From R-RK-3 sp963842775 (GTDB taxonomy: Bacteria > Pseudomonadota > Alphaproteobacteria > Rhizobiales > Rhodomicrobiaceae), in the NCBI GenBank assembly GCA_963842775.1, contig CAWJHQ010000016.1:62001-126000 (forward strand): DNA of 64,000 nt. Direction: 5' to 3'. Below, piece after piece: positions 30,155-38,603 of this stretch. A program made the position numbers and the translations under genes. The notes under the pieces are model-generated. The model saw nothing but the letters and a program-made list of their open reading frames with translations. It ran no database searches and had not been told where the DNA came from. Position 1 is the stretch's first letter. Each line of letters begins with the position of its first letter.

Positions 30155-30193
30155 TATCGGGTTGGTGTTTGTGTTGGAAGTGGAAGCGCGATC

Positions 30194-31730
30194 TTGCTCG
30201 GGGCAAAGCTAGAGCTTAGACATACGCAGTCGCTGGTCATAACGCCGCAATTACAGCAGGCCATTAAGCTATTGCAGCTTTCCAATCTTGAACTGCAAAG
30301 CTTCCTTGAACGCGAAATCGAACAAAATCCTCTGATCGAATGGGACGAGCGGGTCGCCGAAGACGGCGCCCGTCTGAATGGGCCGACTGTCGATACCGTA
30401 TCGGATTCGCGGCAGGTCCAGAGCGGCGCCGATGGGCCGGATTTCCCGCCCGAGCCCGCCAGCGTGCACGAAACCGCTGCGCCTGCGGACCAACTGGCTG
30501 ACTTCGCCGACGATCCCGTCGCCATCGATCCCGCTGCGTATGAAACCTTCTCCCTGCGCACGAGCGGCACGGGTTTTTCTGAGTCCGGCAGCGCCCGGCT
30601 GGAGGATTACACCGCCGATCAGACGACGCTGCGCGATCATCTGCGCCGCCAGTTGCATATCGCGGTTGCCGAACCGGCCCACCGCCTGATCGGCGATCAT
30701 CTGATCGACCTCATCGACGAGGCGGGCTATCTCAAAGGCGGGTGTGATGAAATCGCGGAACGGCTGGGCGCTCCCGTCAGCGTGGTTGAAGGCGTTCTGA
30801 CCGTGCTGCACGGGTTCGAGCCGGTCGGCGTCGGCGCCCGGTCGCTCGCCGAGTGCCTGGCCCTGCAGCTCGCCGAACGCAACCGCTTCGATCCCGTCAT
30901 CGCCAGGCTGCTCGAAAATCTGGAGCTGGTCGCTGCCCGCGATTACGCCAAGCTGCGCCGGATTTGCGAGGTCGATCAAGACGAACTGCACGAGATGATC
31001 GATGAAATCCGCGCGCTCAACCCCAAGCCCGGGCTGCAATTCGGGTCGAGGCCGGTGGAGGCCGTGGTGCCGGACATTCTCGTCCACCGGGACGCCGACG
31101 GCGACCTGGAAGGTGCAGCTCAACCCCGAGACGCTTCCCCGGATCAGCGTCAACCACGGTTTCTACGCCGCCGCCAAGCGCATGGCCCGATCGGAGCAGG
31201 ACAAGCAATATCTGCAGGGCTGCATCAGCACCGCCAACTGGCTGGCGCGCAGCCTCGATCAGCGCAAGCGCACCATGATGAAGGTGGCGCGCGAGATCGT
31301 CCGGCAGCAGGAGAGTTTCTTCGAGCACGGCGTGCGCGGGTTGAAGCCGCTCGGCCTCCGCGACGTCGCCGACCGTATCGGCATGCACGAATCAACCGTC
31401 AGCCGCGTGACGTCGAACAAATATATGCAAACGCCGCGCGGGACTTTCGAGCTGAAATACTTTTTCACCTCCGCCATTGCGGCGGCGGGGTCGGGCGACG
31501 CGCATTCCTCGGAGGCGGTGAAGCATCGGATCAAGGAAATGATCGATGCCGAATCACCGCGGCGCATTTTGTCCGACGACAAGATCGTCGCACTGCTGCG
31601 CAGCGACGGGATAGACATCGCCCGGCGCACGGTCGCTAAATACCGGGAAATTATGCGGATTCCGTCCTCGGTGCAGCGGCGGCGGAACAAGAATCATGCC
31701 TCTGTCCGCTCGCTCGTTGCATCTAGGTGA
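30194..31730 (+). CDS. rpoN: RNA polymerase sigma-54 factor RpoN, frameshifted
   Basis: Alternative sigma factor needing AAA+ activators such as the regulator at 19371-20711. Region I begins LELRHTQSLVITPQLQQAIKLLQ, the core-binding domain follows, and the C-terminal part has the helix-turn-helix HESTVSRVTSNKYMQTPRG and the RpoN box RRTVAKYREI. The frame changes near 31107, where an extra G in GACGGCGACC fits. Between the lptB stop and the conserved region the only start codon in frame is TTG 30194. Joined length is about 511 residues. All functional regions survive, so the gene is likely intact in the organism. Confidence 0.9.
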
Positions 31731-31961
31731 TGATCCTTATGACACGCAGCGGACGATGGAGCGCTTTCCCTCTTTCCACGGGGTCAAACTCGTACCACAA
31801 TACTGGTCCTGTTTGACATCGGACGAGCACTGGCATAGGGTCCGCCTCAACTAGTGAGGGGCGGAGTGGGATGTAGACGGCCTGCGTCTTGGGCTAGATG
31901 TCAACAGCGTTTGAGCAGCACTGTGATGGGCCGCTGCTGATCACGCGAAATACAAAAAAAG

Positions 31962-32558
31962 ATGGCCATTCAAGTAACCGGAAAAAACCTTAATCTGGGT
32001 TCAGCTCTTCGGAGCTATGTGACCGAAAAGCTCGATAAAGCTTTCGAAAAATATGGCAGCCACGGATTATCTGGCAATGTGTTCGTAGAAAAAGAGCACG
32101 GTCAATTTTCCACCATGTGCACGGTGCATCTTGCATCTGGGCTGTCATTGCAATCGGAGGGAATGGCGGCGGATGCCCACGCCAGCGTAGACGAGGCAAT
32201 GGACCGGCTGGAGAAACGCCTCCGCCGTTACAAGCGCCGGCTCAAGAAGCATCATACGTCCGCGGCAAGGGCCGGCGACGCCGATTTTGCTGCGATCGAC
32301 TATGTGATCCGTCGCGACGAAGAGCAGGATGTGGACGATACGGAGCTGGCGCCGGCGATCGTGGCTGAAACGCAAACGACCATTCACGAGTTGACGGTCG
32401 GCGATGCGGTGATGGAGATGGACCTGGCGAATAAGCCGTTTCTTATCTTTAAGAACGCGGGCCATGGCCGCCTGAACGTTGTGTACCGGAGGCAGGATGG
32501 CCATATAGGCTGGATCGATCCGGGAGGAATATTGGCGCAAGCGGACCGCAATAGCTAA
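31962..32558 (+). CDS. hpf: long-form ribosome hibernation promoting factor
   Basis: 198-residue ribosome-associated factor that dimerises 70S ribosomes in stationary phase. The N-terminal S30AE domain (MAIQVTGKNLNLGSALRSYVTEKL; DEAMDRLEKRLRRYKRRLKKH) is followed by an acidic linker and the C-terminal dimerisation domain (ELTVGDAVMEMDLANKPFLIFKNA; GRLNVVYRRQDGHIGWIDP). It lies 230 bases after rpoN and precedes ptsN, as in most alphaproteobacteria. Confidence 0.92.
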   Translation: MAIQVTGKNLNLGSALRSYVTEKLDKAFEKYGSHGLSGNVFVEKEHGQFSTMCTVHLASGLSLQSEGMAADAHASVDEAMDRLEKRLRRYKRRLKKHHTSAARAGDADFAAIDYVIRRDEEQDVDDTELAPAIVAETQTTIHELTVGDAVMEMDLANKPFLIFKNAGHGRLNVVYRRQDGHIGWIDPGGILAQADRNS

Positions 32559-32606
32559 GGCTCTCAAGGCCTGATGCTGGTGGCCAAGGGAGCGTATGGA
32601 AAGACT

Positions 32607-33071
32607 ATGGATCTAAGCGATCTGATCACACCTTACGGCGTCATCCCAGCTTTGAAGGCGGGCAATAAGAAGCAGGCACTTCAGGAATTATCGGTTCGGG
32701 CGGCAAAGCTTACCGGCATCGATGAGCATGAGATATTCAATATTCTGCTGCAGCGCGAGCGGCTTGGATCGACCGGTGTCGGCAATGGCATCGCCATCCC
32801 GCATGGCAAGATGAGCGCGCTCACGCATATTGTGGGTCTGTTCGCGCGGCTGGAGGAACCGATCGATTTCGACGCAATCGACGAAGAGCCGGTCGATCTC
32901 GTCTTTCTCCTCCTCGCCCCCGAGAATGCCGGCGCCGACCATCTGAAGGCGCTTGCCCGGATTTCCCGCCTGATGAGGGAGCCCGCGGCGGTGGAAAAGC
33001 TCCGCTCCTCGCGGGAGAAGGAAGCGCTGTATGCCGTGCTCACCGAGCCTGCGGCGTCACACGCGGCTTAA
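32607..33071 (+). CDS. ptsN: nitrogen-related phosphotransferase IIA protein PtsN
   Basis: EIIA-Ntr regulator of the nitrogen PTS; it carries phosphate on a His and modulates potassium uptake, carbon/nitrogen balance and stress. The phosphorylated His lies in NGIAIPHGK. The start MDLSDLITPYGVIP at 32607 matches the family. The frame is open 11 codons further upstream. Length is 154 residues. Confidence 0.92.
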   Translation: MDLSDLITPYGVIPALKAGNKKQALQELSVRAAKLTGIDEHEIFNILLQRERLGSTGVGNGIAIPHGKMSALTHIVGLFARLEEPIDFDAIDEEPVDLVFLLLAPENAGADHLKALARISRLMREPAAVEKLRSSREKEALYAVLTEPAASHAA

Positions 33072-33093
33072 GATTGCCGCTCCCACATGAAAA

Positions 33094-33112
33094 CGGGCGC
33101 CTGATGCGCCCG
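33094..33112. terminator. hairpin between convergent ptsN and DUF1150 genes
   Basis: CGGGCGC-CTGAT-GCGCCCG forms a 7-bp stem between the two convergent genes. There is no T tract on either side, so it could be a weak bidirectional terminator. Confidence 0.5.
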
Positions 33113-33125
33113 CCTCAGCCACACA

Positions 33126-33395
33126 TCAATGTACGCTTACCGGTTCGAGATCATGCTCCTTGGCATTTTCGACGGCCGCGAAATGCGTGTCCGTGAGCGC
33201 AAGGGGCGTTCCATCCGCTGCATGGACCGCAAAGATGGTGATCCCGTCAGGCAATCCCTCCAGCTGCGGATAGATATGCTGGGCCTGTTCGGGGCTGAGC
33301 GTCTTGATATATGCGATCTCACCGTCGCCAAGCGCCGCGAATTCAACTTCGGTCATGGAGAGAGGAGCGGATAATGTGTGCTCTTCCTGAGACAT
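33126..33395 (-). CDS. DUF1150 family protein
   Basis: 89-residue protein from ATG 33395, which has AGGAG 6 bases upstream. Segments such as MTEVEFAALGDGEIAYIK and PDGITIFAVHAADGTPLALTD are typical of DUF1150, a small alphaproteobacterial family of unknown function that is commonly adjacent to small heat-shock protein genes. It lies 66 bases downstream of hsp20 on the same strand, so the two are probably cotranscribed and heat-induced. Confidence 0.85.
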   Translation of the reverse strand: MSQEEHTLSAPLSMTEVEFAALGDGEIAYIKTLSPEQAQHIYPQLEGLPDGITIFAVHAADGTPLALTDTHFAAVENAKEHDLEPVSVH

Positions 33396-33461
33396 GGAAT
33401 TCTCCTCTGTTGGCGTGAACCTGGGCACTGCACTGTGACTCGACACGATGAGTATACAGCA

Positions 33462-33884
33462 TTATGCGCGATCTCTGATTTCGATCTTGTTGATGCGACG
33501 GCTTGGCTCAGGGCGCATCAGATCGATGGCAAGCAGGCCGTTGTCCAGCACCGCCGCCAGCACCTGCAAACCGTCGGCGAGCACGAAGCTGCGCTGGAAT
33601 TGCCGGGCCGCTATTCCCCGATGCAGATATGTTCGGGATTTGTCATTTTCCTGCTTTCCGCGAATTGTGAGTTGGTTATCCTCAACCAAAACTTCAAGTT
33701 GGTCGCGGGTAAACCCAGCCACCGCGAGCACGATGCGAATGCGCTCGTTTTCTCCATTGGTCGGGGGAATTCGCTCGATATTGTACGGCGGATAGCCATC
33801 GACAGATGCCTTGGCGATGCTATCCAGCATACGGTCTATATCCTCAAAGCCCAGAAGGAGAGGATTGTTCGTGATGCGCGACAT
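33462..33884 (-). CDS. Hsp20 family small heat-shock protein
   Basis: 140-residue ATP-independent holdase chaperone. The alpha-crystallin domain spans about residues 33-125, with YNIERIP at the start, RIRIVLAVAGFTRDQLEV, LTIRGKQ, GIAARQFQRSFVLADGLQV and DNGLLAIDLMRP. Its leader has features of heat control: a sigma-32-like promoter at 33981-34008 and a possible RNA thermometer at 33885-33975. DUF1150 follows in the same direction. Confidence 0.93.
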   Translation of the reverse strand: MSRITNNPLLLGFEDIDRMLDSIAKASVDGYPPYNIERIPPTNGENERIRIVLAVAGFTRDQLEVLVEDNQLTIRGKQENDKSRTYLHRGIAARQFQRSFVLADGLQVLAAVLDNGLLAIDLMRPEPSRRINKIEIRDRA

Positions 33885-33975
33885 CCAAAGCCCTTGAAAA
33901 GCGACCTTAACGTGCCGGGTTACGCGCCGATAATCGACGCGCGGCGGAGCCCATGCGGCGCTCCGGAACCACGCT
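33885..33975 (-). promoter_or_regulatory. putative ROSE-like RNA thermometer in the hsp20 leader
   Basis: The roughly 88-base leader can fold into successive hairpins. The last one, GCUUU-UCA-AAGGGC-like (33890-33902), pairs the Shine-Dalgarno AAGGG with GCUUU through weak G-U pairs. It is preceded by UC, giving the UCGCU that matches the UYGCU motif known from ROSE elements. The Shine-Dalgarno sequence is 6 bases from ATG 33884. This is inference from sequence only. Confidence 0.5.
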
Positions 33976-33980
33976 TAATT

Positions 33981-34008
33981 ATATAGATGCCAAGCTGCTA
34001 CATTCAAG
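33981..34008 (-). promoter_or_regulatory. sigma-32-like heat-shock promoter of hsp20
   Basis: The minus strand has CTTGAA (33 box) followed, after about 13 bases, by CATCTATATAA. This resembles the RpoH consensus CTTGAA ... CCATNT. Confidence 0.5.
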
Positions 34009-34134
34009 AATGGTGAAACGAGCGTTAAGTTCCCGGCGAATTCCGGCCTTCGGCGTGGACATCGGCGCCCGGTCCATGGGATATGGCCGCAAGAAGCCCG
34101 GCGGCCTTGCCAGGCACCGCCGGAGCGCGAACGC

Positions 34135-34875
34135 ATGCTGTTCTACGCATCGAAAATCATCTGGTTCTTCCTTCAGCCTTCCAGCTTCCTGATCCTGCTC
34201 TTTGCGGTGGGTTTCTGGGCTTATTGGCGCGGCAGGACACGCCTCGGCATACGCATTCTCCTCGCGACGGTGCTGATCTATGCCGTTGCCGGGCTCTCGC
34301 CGTTCGCGAATGCCATGATGCTCGCTTTGGAGCAGCAATTTTCACGGCCCCCGATGGAGGAATTGGCCGACGTTACGGGCATCATCGTGCTGGGCGGGGT
34401 CGTCGACACGCTCGTCACCAGCACACGGGACGAGATCGCCCTCAACGAAGCGGCCGAACGCCTGACCGAGACCGCCGCGCTCGCATTTCGCTTTCCGAAC
34501 GCAAAAATCGTGATTTCAGGAGGCGATGGCGCGCTGCTCTATGCCAGCATGGGGGAGGCGGGCGTGGCCAAACGTTTCTTCACGCGCCTCGGCATCGATC
34601 CGGGGCGCATCCTCCTCGAGGAGAAATCGCGGACCACATCCGAGAATGCGGCGTTCACCAAGGCGCTTGTGACGCCGCAGCCCGGCGAGCGGTGGCTGCT
34701 CGTCACCTCGGCGTTTCACATGCCGCGCGCCATGGGCTGCTTCCGCGCCGCCGGCTTCGACCTCATGCCCTGGCCGGTGGATTTCCGCACCCGTGGCCCC
34801 GTGGACCTGCTGCGGTTTTCGCCGCGCCCTTCCGAGGCCTGGCGGCGCATCGACCTGGCTCCAAGGAATGGATAG
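34135..34875 (+). CDS. YdcF/DUF218 family envelope protein
   Basis: 246 residues. There are two N-terminal membrane spans (about 5-25 and 35-58) and then a DUF218 domain with IIVLGGVVDT, IVISGGDG, LEEKSRTTSENA and LVTSAFHMPRAMG. This family (YdcF, SanA, ElyC) contributes to envelope or carrier-lipid maintenance in ways still poorly defined. It stands alone between hsp20 and the sulfite reductase cluster. Confidence 0.85.
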   Translation: MLFYASKIIWFFLQPSSFLILLFAVGFWAYWRGRTRLGIRILLATVLIYAVAGLSPFANAMMLALEQQFSRPPMEELADVTGIIVLGGVVDTLVTSTRDEIALNEAAERLTETAALAFRFPNAKIVISGGDGALLYASMGEAGVAKRFFTRLGIDPGRILLEEKSRTTSENAAFTKALVTPQPGERWLLVTSAFHMPRAMGCFRAAGFDLMPWPVDFRTRGPVDLLRFSPRPSEAWRRIDLAPRNG

Positions 34876-34949
34876 GCTGCTCATCTACCGGCTGCTCGGC
34901 AGGACAGTAAGGAACCGCCCGTCCGATAAATGGATGCGGGATTGCACTC

Positions 34950-35037
34950 CGTCATCCCGGCGCCGGAGCGGGGCCATCATTGATTCCGCAATGCATTGCG
35001 GCGATGATGGGCCCCGGCTCACGCCGGCGACGGGACG
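34950..35037. repeat. large imperfect palindromic element
   Basis: Left arm 34950-34980 (CGTCATCCCGGCGCC...) pairs with right arm 35003-35037 (...GCCGGCGACGGGACG), with a few bulges and a 22-base loop. It resembles a dispersed palindromic repeat and lies between ydcF and the convergent DUF934 gene, where it may also stop transcription. Confidence 0.6.
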
Positions 35038-35070
35038 ATGAAGGCTGCTAACCGATCCGATGCCGAGCGC

Positions 35071-35579
35071 TCAGTCGGCCGACGCCCAGCGCGCGCTGAG
35101 GATGTTGCGGACGCCGCCATAGCCGCGCTGATAGGCAAGGCTCATGGAGCGCTCGGCTTCGGCCCAATGCGCTTCGGGCTGGCGGGCGGCCAGGGCCTCG
35201 GAAATCTCGACGCTGTCGAAGCCGCATCCCTTGGCCAACGCATATTGGTCGGCGATGAGGTGCCCGCTCGCCCGCAATTCGCCGCGATAGCCGTGGCGTC
35301 TGAGCCGCGCCGCCATCGAGAAGCCCCGGCCGTCGGAGGATTTCGGAAATGCGACGGCGACAAGCTGCAGGCGCTGCATCCAAGGGTCCAGAAGCGCCAG
35401 ATCCGTATCGTTGGAGACCTCGGCGCCGAGCGCTGTGCCCTGCTTCGGCAAGCGCGGCGCCTTCCTCGAATCAGTCGGTCGAGCGGCAAGAGCAGCTTGG
35501 CGCCCGCCGGGGTTTCCTCGCCCGCCGCCGGGCGCAGCCAATCGTCCGTGACGAAACGGCCATCCCTAATGAGCGGCAT
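35071..35579 (-). CDS. DUF934 family protein linked to sulfite/nitrite reduction, frameshifted
   Basis: About 169 residues. The N-terminus MPLIRDGRFVTDDWLRPAAG from ATG 35579 shifts frame near 35465, then continues DLALLDPWMQRLQLVAVAFPKSSDGRGFSMAARLRRHGYRGELRASG, the conserved DUF934 core. It overlaps the end of the upstream reductase gene by 14 bases. DUF934 proteins are regularly encoded next to assimilatory sulfite or nitrite reductase genes and cysH; their biochemical role is undefined. Confidence 0.8.
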
Positions 35580-37225
35580 AAAGCGCGTCCTTCATGACAT
35601 TGTGGCCGAGGCGCTGATAGGCCTGCTTGAAGGTCTCGCCGTCCTGCCGCTTATCGAGATAAAAGTGAATCAGGCGCTCGATCGCGTCCGCGACGCCTTC
35701 CGCCGGAAAGCCGGGGCCGGAGCGCTCGCCGATGGCGGCGGTATCGGTCGGATCGCCGCCAAGCGTGATCTGATAGGCTTCCGCGCCGGTCTTCTCCAGC
35801 CCGAGAATGCCGATATCGCCGACATGATGGTGACCGCACGCATTGATGCAGCCTGAAATCTTGATCCGGATCGGGCCGATCTTCTCCTGCAGGCTCGGCT
35901 CGGCGAAGCGCTCGGTGATTTCCTGGGCGATCGGAATCGAACGGGCAGTGGCGAGCGAGCAATAGTCGAGACCGGGGCAGGAGACCACGTCCGAGATCAG
36001 CTCGGCATTGGCGCTGCCGAGCCGCGCCCGCTGCCAAATCCTGCCAGAGCGCGAAGAGATCGGATTTCTTCACATTGGGAAGGATGATGTTCTGCTCCGC
36101 CGAGACGCGCAGCTCGCCGAAACTGTATTTATCGGCGGCATCGGCCATGGCGCGCATCTCGTCGCCTGTCGCGTCGCCGGGAGCGCCGCCCGTTGGTTTC
36201 AGCGAGATCACCGCGATCGTATAGCCCGGCGTCTTATGCGCTCGCGTATTGACGCGCACCCAGCGGGCGAAATCGGCATTGCCGCCATTGCTCGCGCAAG
36301 GACTGGCTGAGCCTCGGCCGCGAGCGCCTCGTAAGGCGGGGGCGCAAAGAACGCCTCGATCCGGTGCAATTCCTTCTCGACCGGCACCGAACCGTCATGC
36401 TCGATGCCGCGCGAACTCGTCCTCGACCGCCTTGCGGAAATTCTCGCCGCCTTTTTCATGCACCAGGATCTTGATGCGGGCCTTGAATTTGTTGTCGCGC
36501 CGCCCTTCGGCATTATAGACGCGCATGATGGCTTCGACATAGCGGATGAGGTCCGCCGTCGGCACGAAATCCCGCATCTTGATGCCGATCATCGGCGTGC
36601 GGCCCAGCCCGCCGCCGGCCCAGACCTCATAGCCGAGCTGGCCGCCCTCGTTCCGCACGATGCGCAGGCCGATATCGTGGAATTTGATCACCGCGCGGTC
36701 GGCGGTGGCGCCCGTCACCGCGATCTTGAATTTGCGCGGCAGAAACGAGAATTCGGGATGGTTGCTCGACCATTGCCGCAGCAATTCGCCGGTCGGGCGC
36801 GGATCGGCGATTTCGTCGGCCGCGACGCCCGCATAGGGGTCGGCGGTGACGTTGCGGATGCAATTTCCCGATGTCTGGATGGCGTGCATCTCGACATCAG
36901 CCAATTCGTCGAGGATGTCGGGCACGTCCTTAAGCTTGGGCCAATTATATTGGATGTTCTGCCGGGTGGTGAAATGGCCGTAGCCGCGGTCATATTTGTC
37001 GGCGATATGCGCCAGTTGCCGCATCTGCCTGGACGACAGGGTTCCGTAAGGCACCGCGACGCGCAGCATATAGGCGTGCAGTTGCAGATAGAGCCCGTTC
37101 ATCAGCCGCAATGGGCGGAACTCGTCCTCATTCAGGGCGCCCGTCAGGCGCCGCTCCACCTGGCTGCGGAATTGCGCGACCCGCTCGCGAACGAATTGGT
37201 GGTCGAATTCGTCATAGAGATACAT
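35566..37225 (-). CDS. cysI: sulfite/nitrite reductase hemoprotein (CysI-like), three frameshifts
   Basis: Siroheme- and 4Fe4S-dependent reductase forming sulfide or ammonia. The N-terminal half (YDRGYGHFTTRQNIQYNW, TSGNCIRNVTADPYAG) reads cleanly from 37225 to about 36410. The later part shifts near 36410, 36285 and 36040. The cluster-ligand cysteines are visible in CPGLDYCSLA and SGCINACGHHHVG. Joined length is about 553 residues, normal for the family. It overlaps DUF2849 upstream and DUF934 downstream, so it is the middle of a three-gene operon. Sulfite versus nitrite preference cannot be decided from sequence. Confidence 0.85.
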
Positions 37226-37568
37226 GGCTTGCCTCGCCGTCAGTCTTCTGCTTGACGGTTTTCACACGCGGCTTGACCGGGTCTGGCCAGAAGGACGGTA
37301 TGGCGCGAACGCGCATCTTCTCCCGGTAGTGGGTCGGCTCCGGCTTGCCGTCGGCGTCGAATTCGATGGCGACCAGATAGACGCCGACGACCTGATTGGC
37401 GTCTTCGTCGACGCGGCCCAGGGCCTCAAGCGCGGCGGCTTCCTCGGCCGTCGCCGCAACGCGCGAGGCGTGATGATCGGCAGTCCAGCCGTTTTCGCTC
37501 AGGAATATCGAGTGACCTTCGAGAAGATGGTTCGCGGTAACGATTTGCAGTGCTGCCTTTTTTGCCAT
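37212..37568 (-). CDS. DUF2849 domain protein
   Basis: 118-residue protein opening with LQIVTANHLLEGHSIFLSENGWT, then a middle strand VVGVYLVAIEFDADGKPEPTHYREKMR. This is the DUF2849 pattern: a small alphaproteobacterial family encoded just upstream of sulfite/nitrite reductase genes, often next to siroheme synthase. It overlaps the reductase start by 14 bases. It is the first gene of the operon, and its promoter lies in the intergenic region shared with the XRE-cupin gene. Confidence 0.82.
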   Translation of the reverse strand: MAKKAALQIVTANHLLEGHSIFLSENGWTADHHASRVAATAEEAAALEALGRVDEDANQVVGVYLVAIEFDADGKPEPTHYREKMRVRAIPSFWPDPVKPRVKTVKQKTDGEASHVSL

Positions 37569-37805
37569 GGCCGTCTCCGCTCGAACCGAACTGTTCCGCG
37601 ATATCGCATTGCGCCAAAACGCGCTTCTTGCAAACGTCTTACCTATAATCGGGTCGTTTTCCGAATTTTGTTTTCAGAAACGAACGCCGATGATAAAAAG
37701 GTAACCAGTCATTGCGCCCGGTTTTGCGTGAAGCGCCGAATGACACCGTAACGGCCTCCTGTTTCCGCGACATCACGCATCCGATGCGCCGAAGACCGTT
37801 CCGTC

Positions 37806-37823
37806 TGTTCTTTTTATAGAACA
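37806..37823. promoter_or_regulatory. 18-bp palindrome in the divergent promoter region, likely operator
   Basis: TGTTCT-TTTTAT-AGAACA is a perfect 6-bp dyad with a 6-base spacer, 52 bases upstream of ATG 37875. The spacer and right arm contain a TATAGA sequence that could be a -10 box. It is well placed for autoregulation by the XRE-cupin protein. Confidence 0.55.
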
Positions 37824-37874
37824 ACAGGTAGATGAGGTCATAGCAAAAAAATGTCAATGCGAAAGGGCATTCCC

Positions 37875-38483
37875 ATGTCGGAACCGCCAAATATGGCAGC
37901 AAAACTCGGCAAGACCATTAACAGGCTGCGGCGGGCGTATAATTATTCCCTCGGCGACCTGTCCGAGCAATCCGGCGTGGCCAAATCCATCATCTCGCAG
38001 ATCGAGAAGAACGAAACCAATCCCACGCTCGGCACGCTCTACAAGCTTGCCAAGGCGCTGAACTCGCCCATCGAGGACATGCTGCGGGGCGAAGAAGCCC
38101 CGGCGCTCGTCGAGAAGCTCGGCCCGTCCGGCACGCCCCTGCTGATGAGCGACGACGGGCGTTGCCGCCTGCGCATCATCGGCTGGATCAAGACCGTCGA
38201 GCTGGTGCAGTGGTATCATCTGGAGGCGGAGCCCGGCGGCGTGCTCGAATCGGAGCCGCATCCCGCCGGTTCGATCGAGAATCTCACGGTATTGGCCGGC
38301 TCGGTGTCGGTAACCTCGGGCGATGAGCAATTTCAGGTGAATGCGGGAGAAACCGCCCGTTATGCCGGCGACCGGCCGCACCGGATCGTGAATACGGGCG
38401 ATGTGCTGGCGACGGCGCTGATGGTCAATCTGCTCGGACCGGTGGCGGCGGCCGGCCAATCGCTGGAGCGCAGCGCGGCTTAG
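37875..38483 (+). CDS. XRE-family transcriptional regulator with C-terminal cupin domain
   Basis: The N-terminal helix-turn-helix (LGKTINRLRRAYNYSLGDLS, GVAKSIISQIEKNETNPTLGTLYKLAKAL) is about residues 10-65. The C-terminal cupin (about 110-185; EPHPAGSIENLTVLAGSV, GDRPHRIVNTGDV) senses a small molecule. It is divergent from the DUF2849-cysI-DUF934 operon and shares its promoter region, so it may control that operon as well as itself. ATG 37875 has AAAGGG 7 bases upstream; an ATG at 37854 is the alternative start. Confidence 0.87.
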   Translation: MSEPPNMAAKLGKTINRLRRAYNYSLGDLSEQSGVAKSIISQIEKNETNPTLGTLYKLAKALNSPIEDMLRGEEAPALVEKLGPSGTPLLMSDDGRCRLRIIGWIKTVELVQWYHLEAEPGGVLESEPHPAGSIENLTVLAGSVSVTSGDEQFQVNAGETARYAGDRPHRIVNTGDVLATALMVNLLGPVAAAGQSLERSAA

Positions 38484-38537
38484 AGCATTTTCCAGCAAAG
38501 CATGCCCCACGTGGACACCGGTTTGCGTCGCGAAAGC
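38482..38537 (+). repeat. palindromic intergenic repeat, type A, partial copy
   Basis: AGAGCATTTTCCAG...GGACACCGGTTTGCGTCGCGAAA closely matches the first half of the element at 62457-62559. It lies between the XRE-cupin gene and meaB. The long open frame upstream of the meaB start is read through this repeat and is not coding. Confidence 0.75.
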
Positions 38538-38603
38538 ACCTGCCTCTGCATGGCCTCGCCACTCCCGGCGTTTTTTCTTGCCCGCACGCCCCAAATGACA
38601 ATC

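Noticed and set aside
38502..38603. N-terminal extension of meaB
   Set aside because: The extension is read through a copy of an intergenic repeat; the conserved protein begins at 38604.
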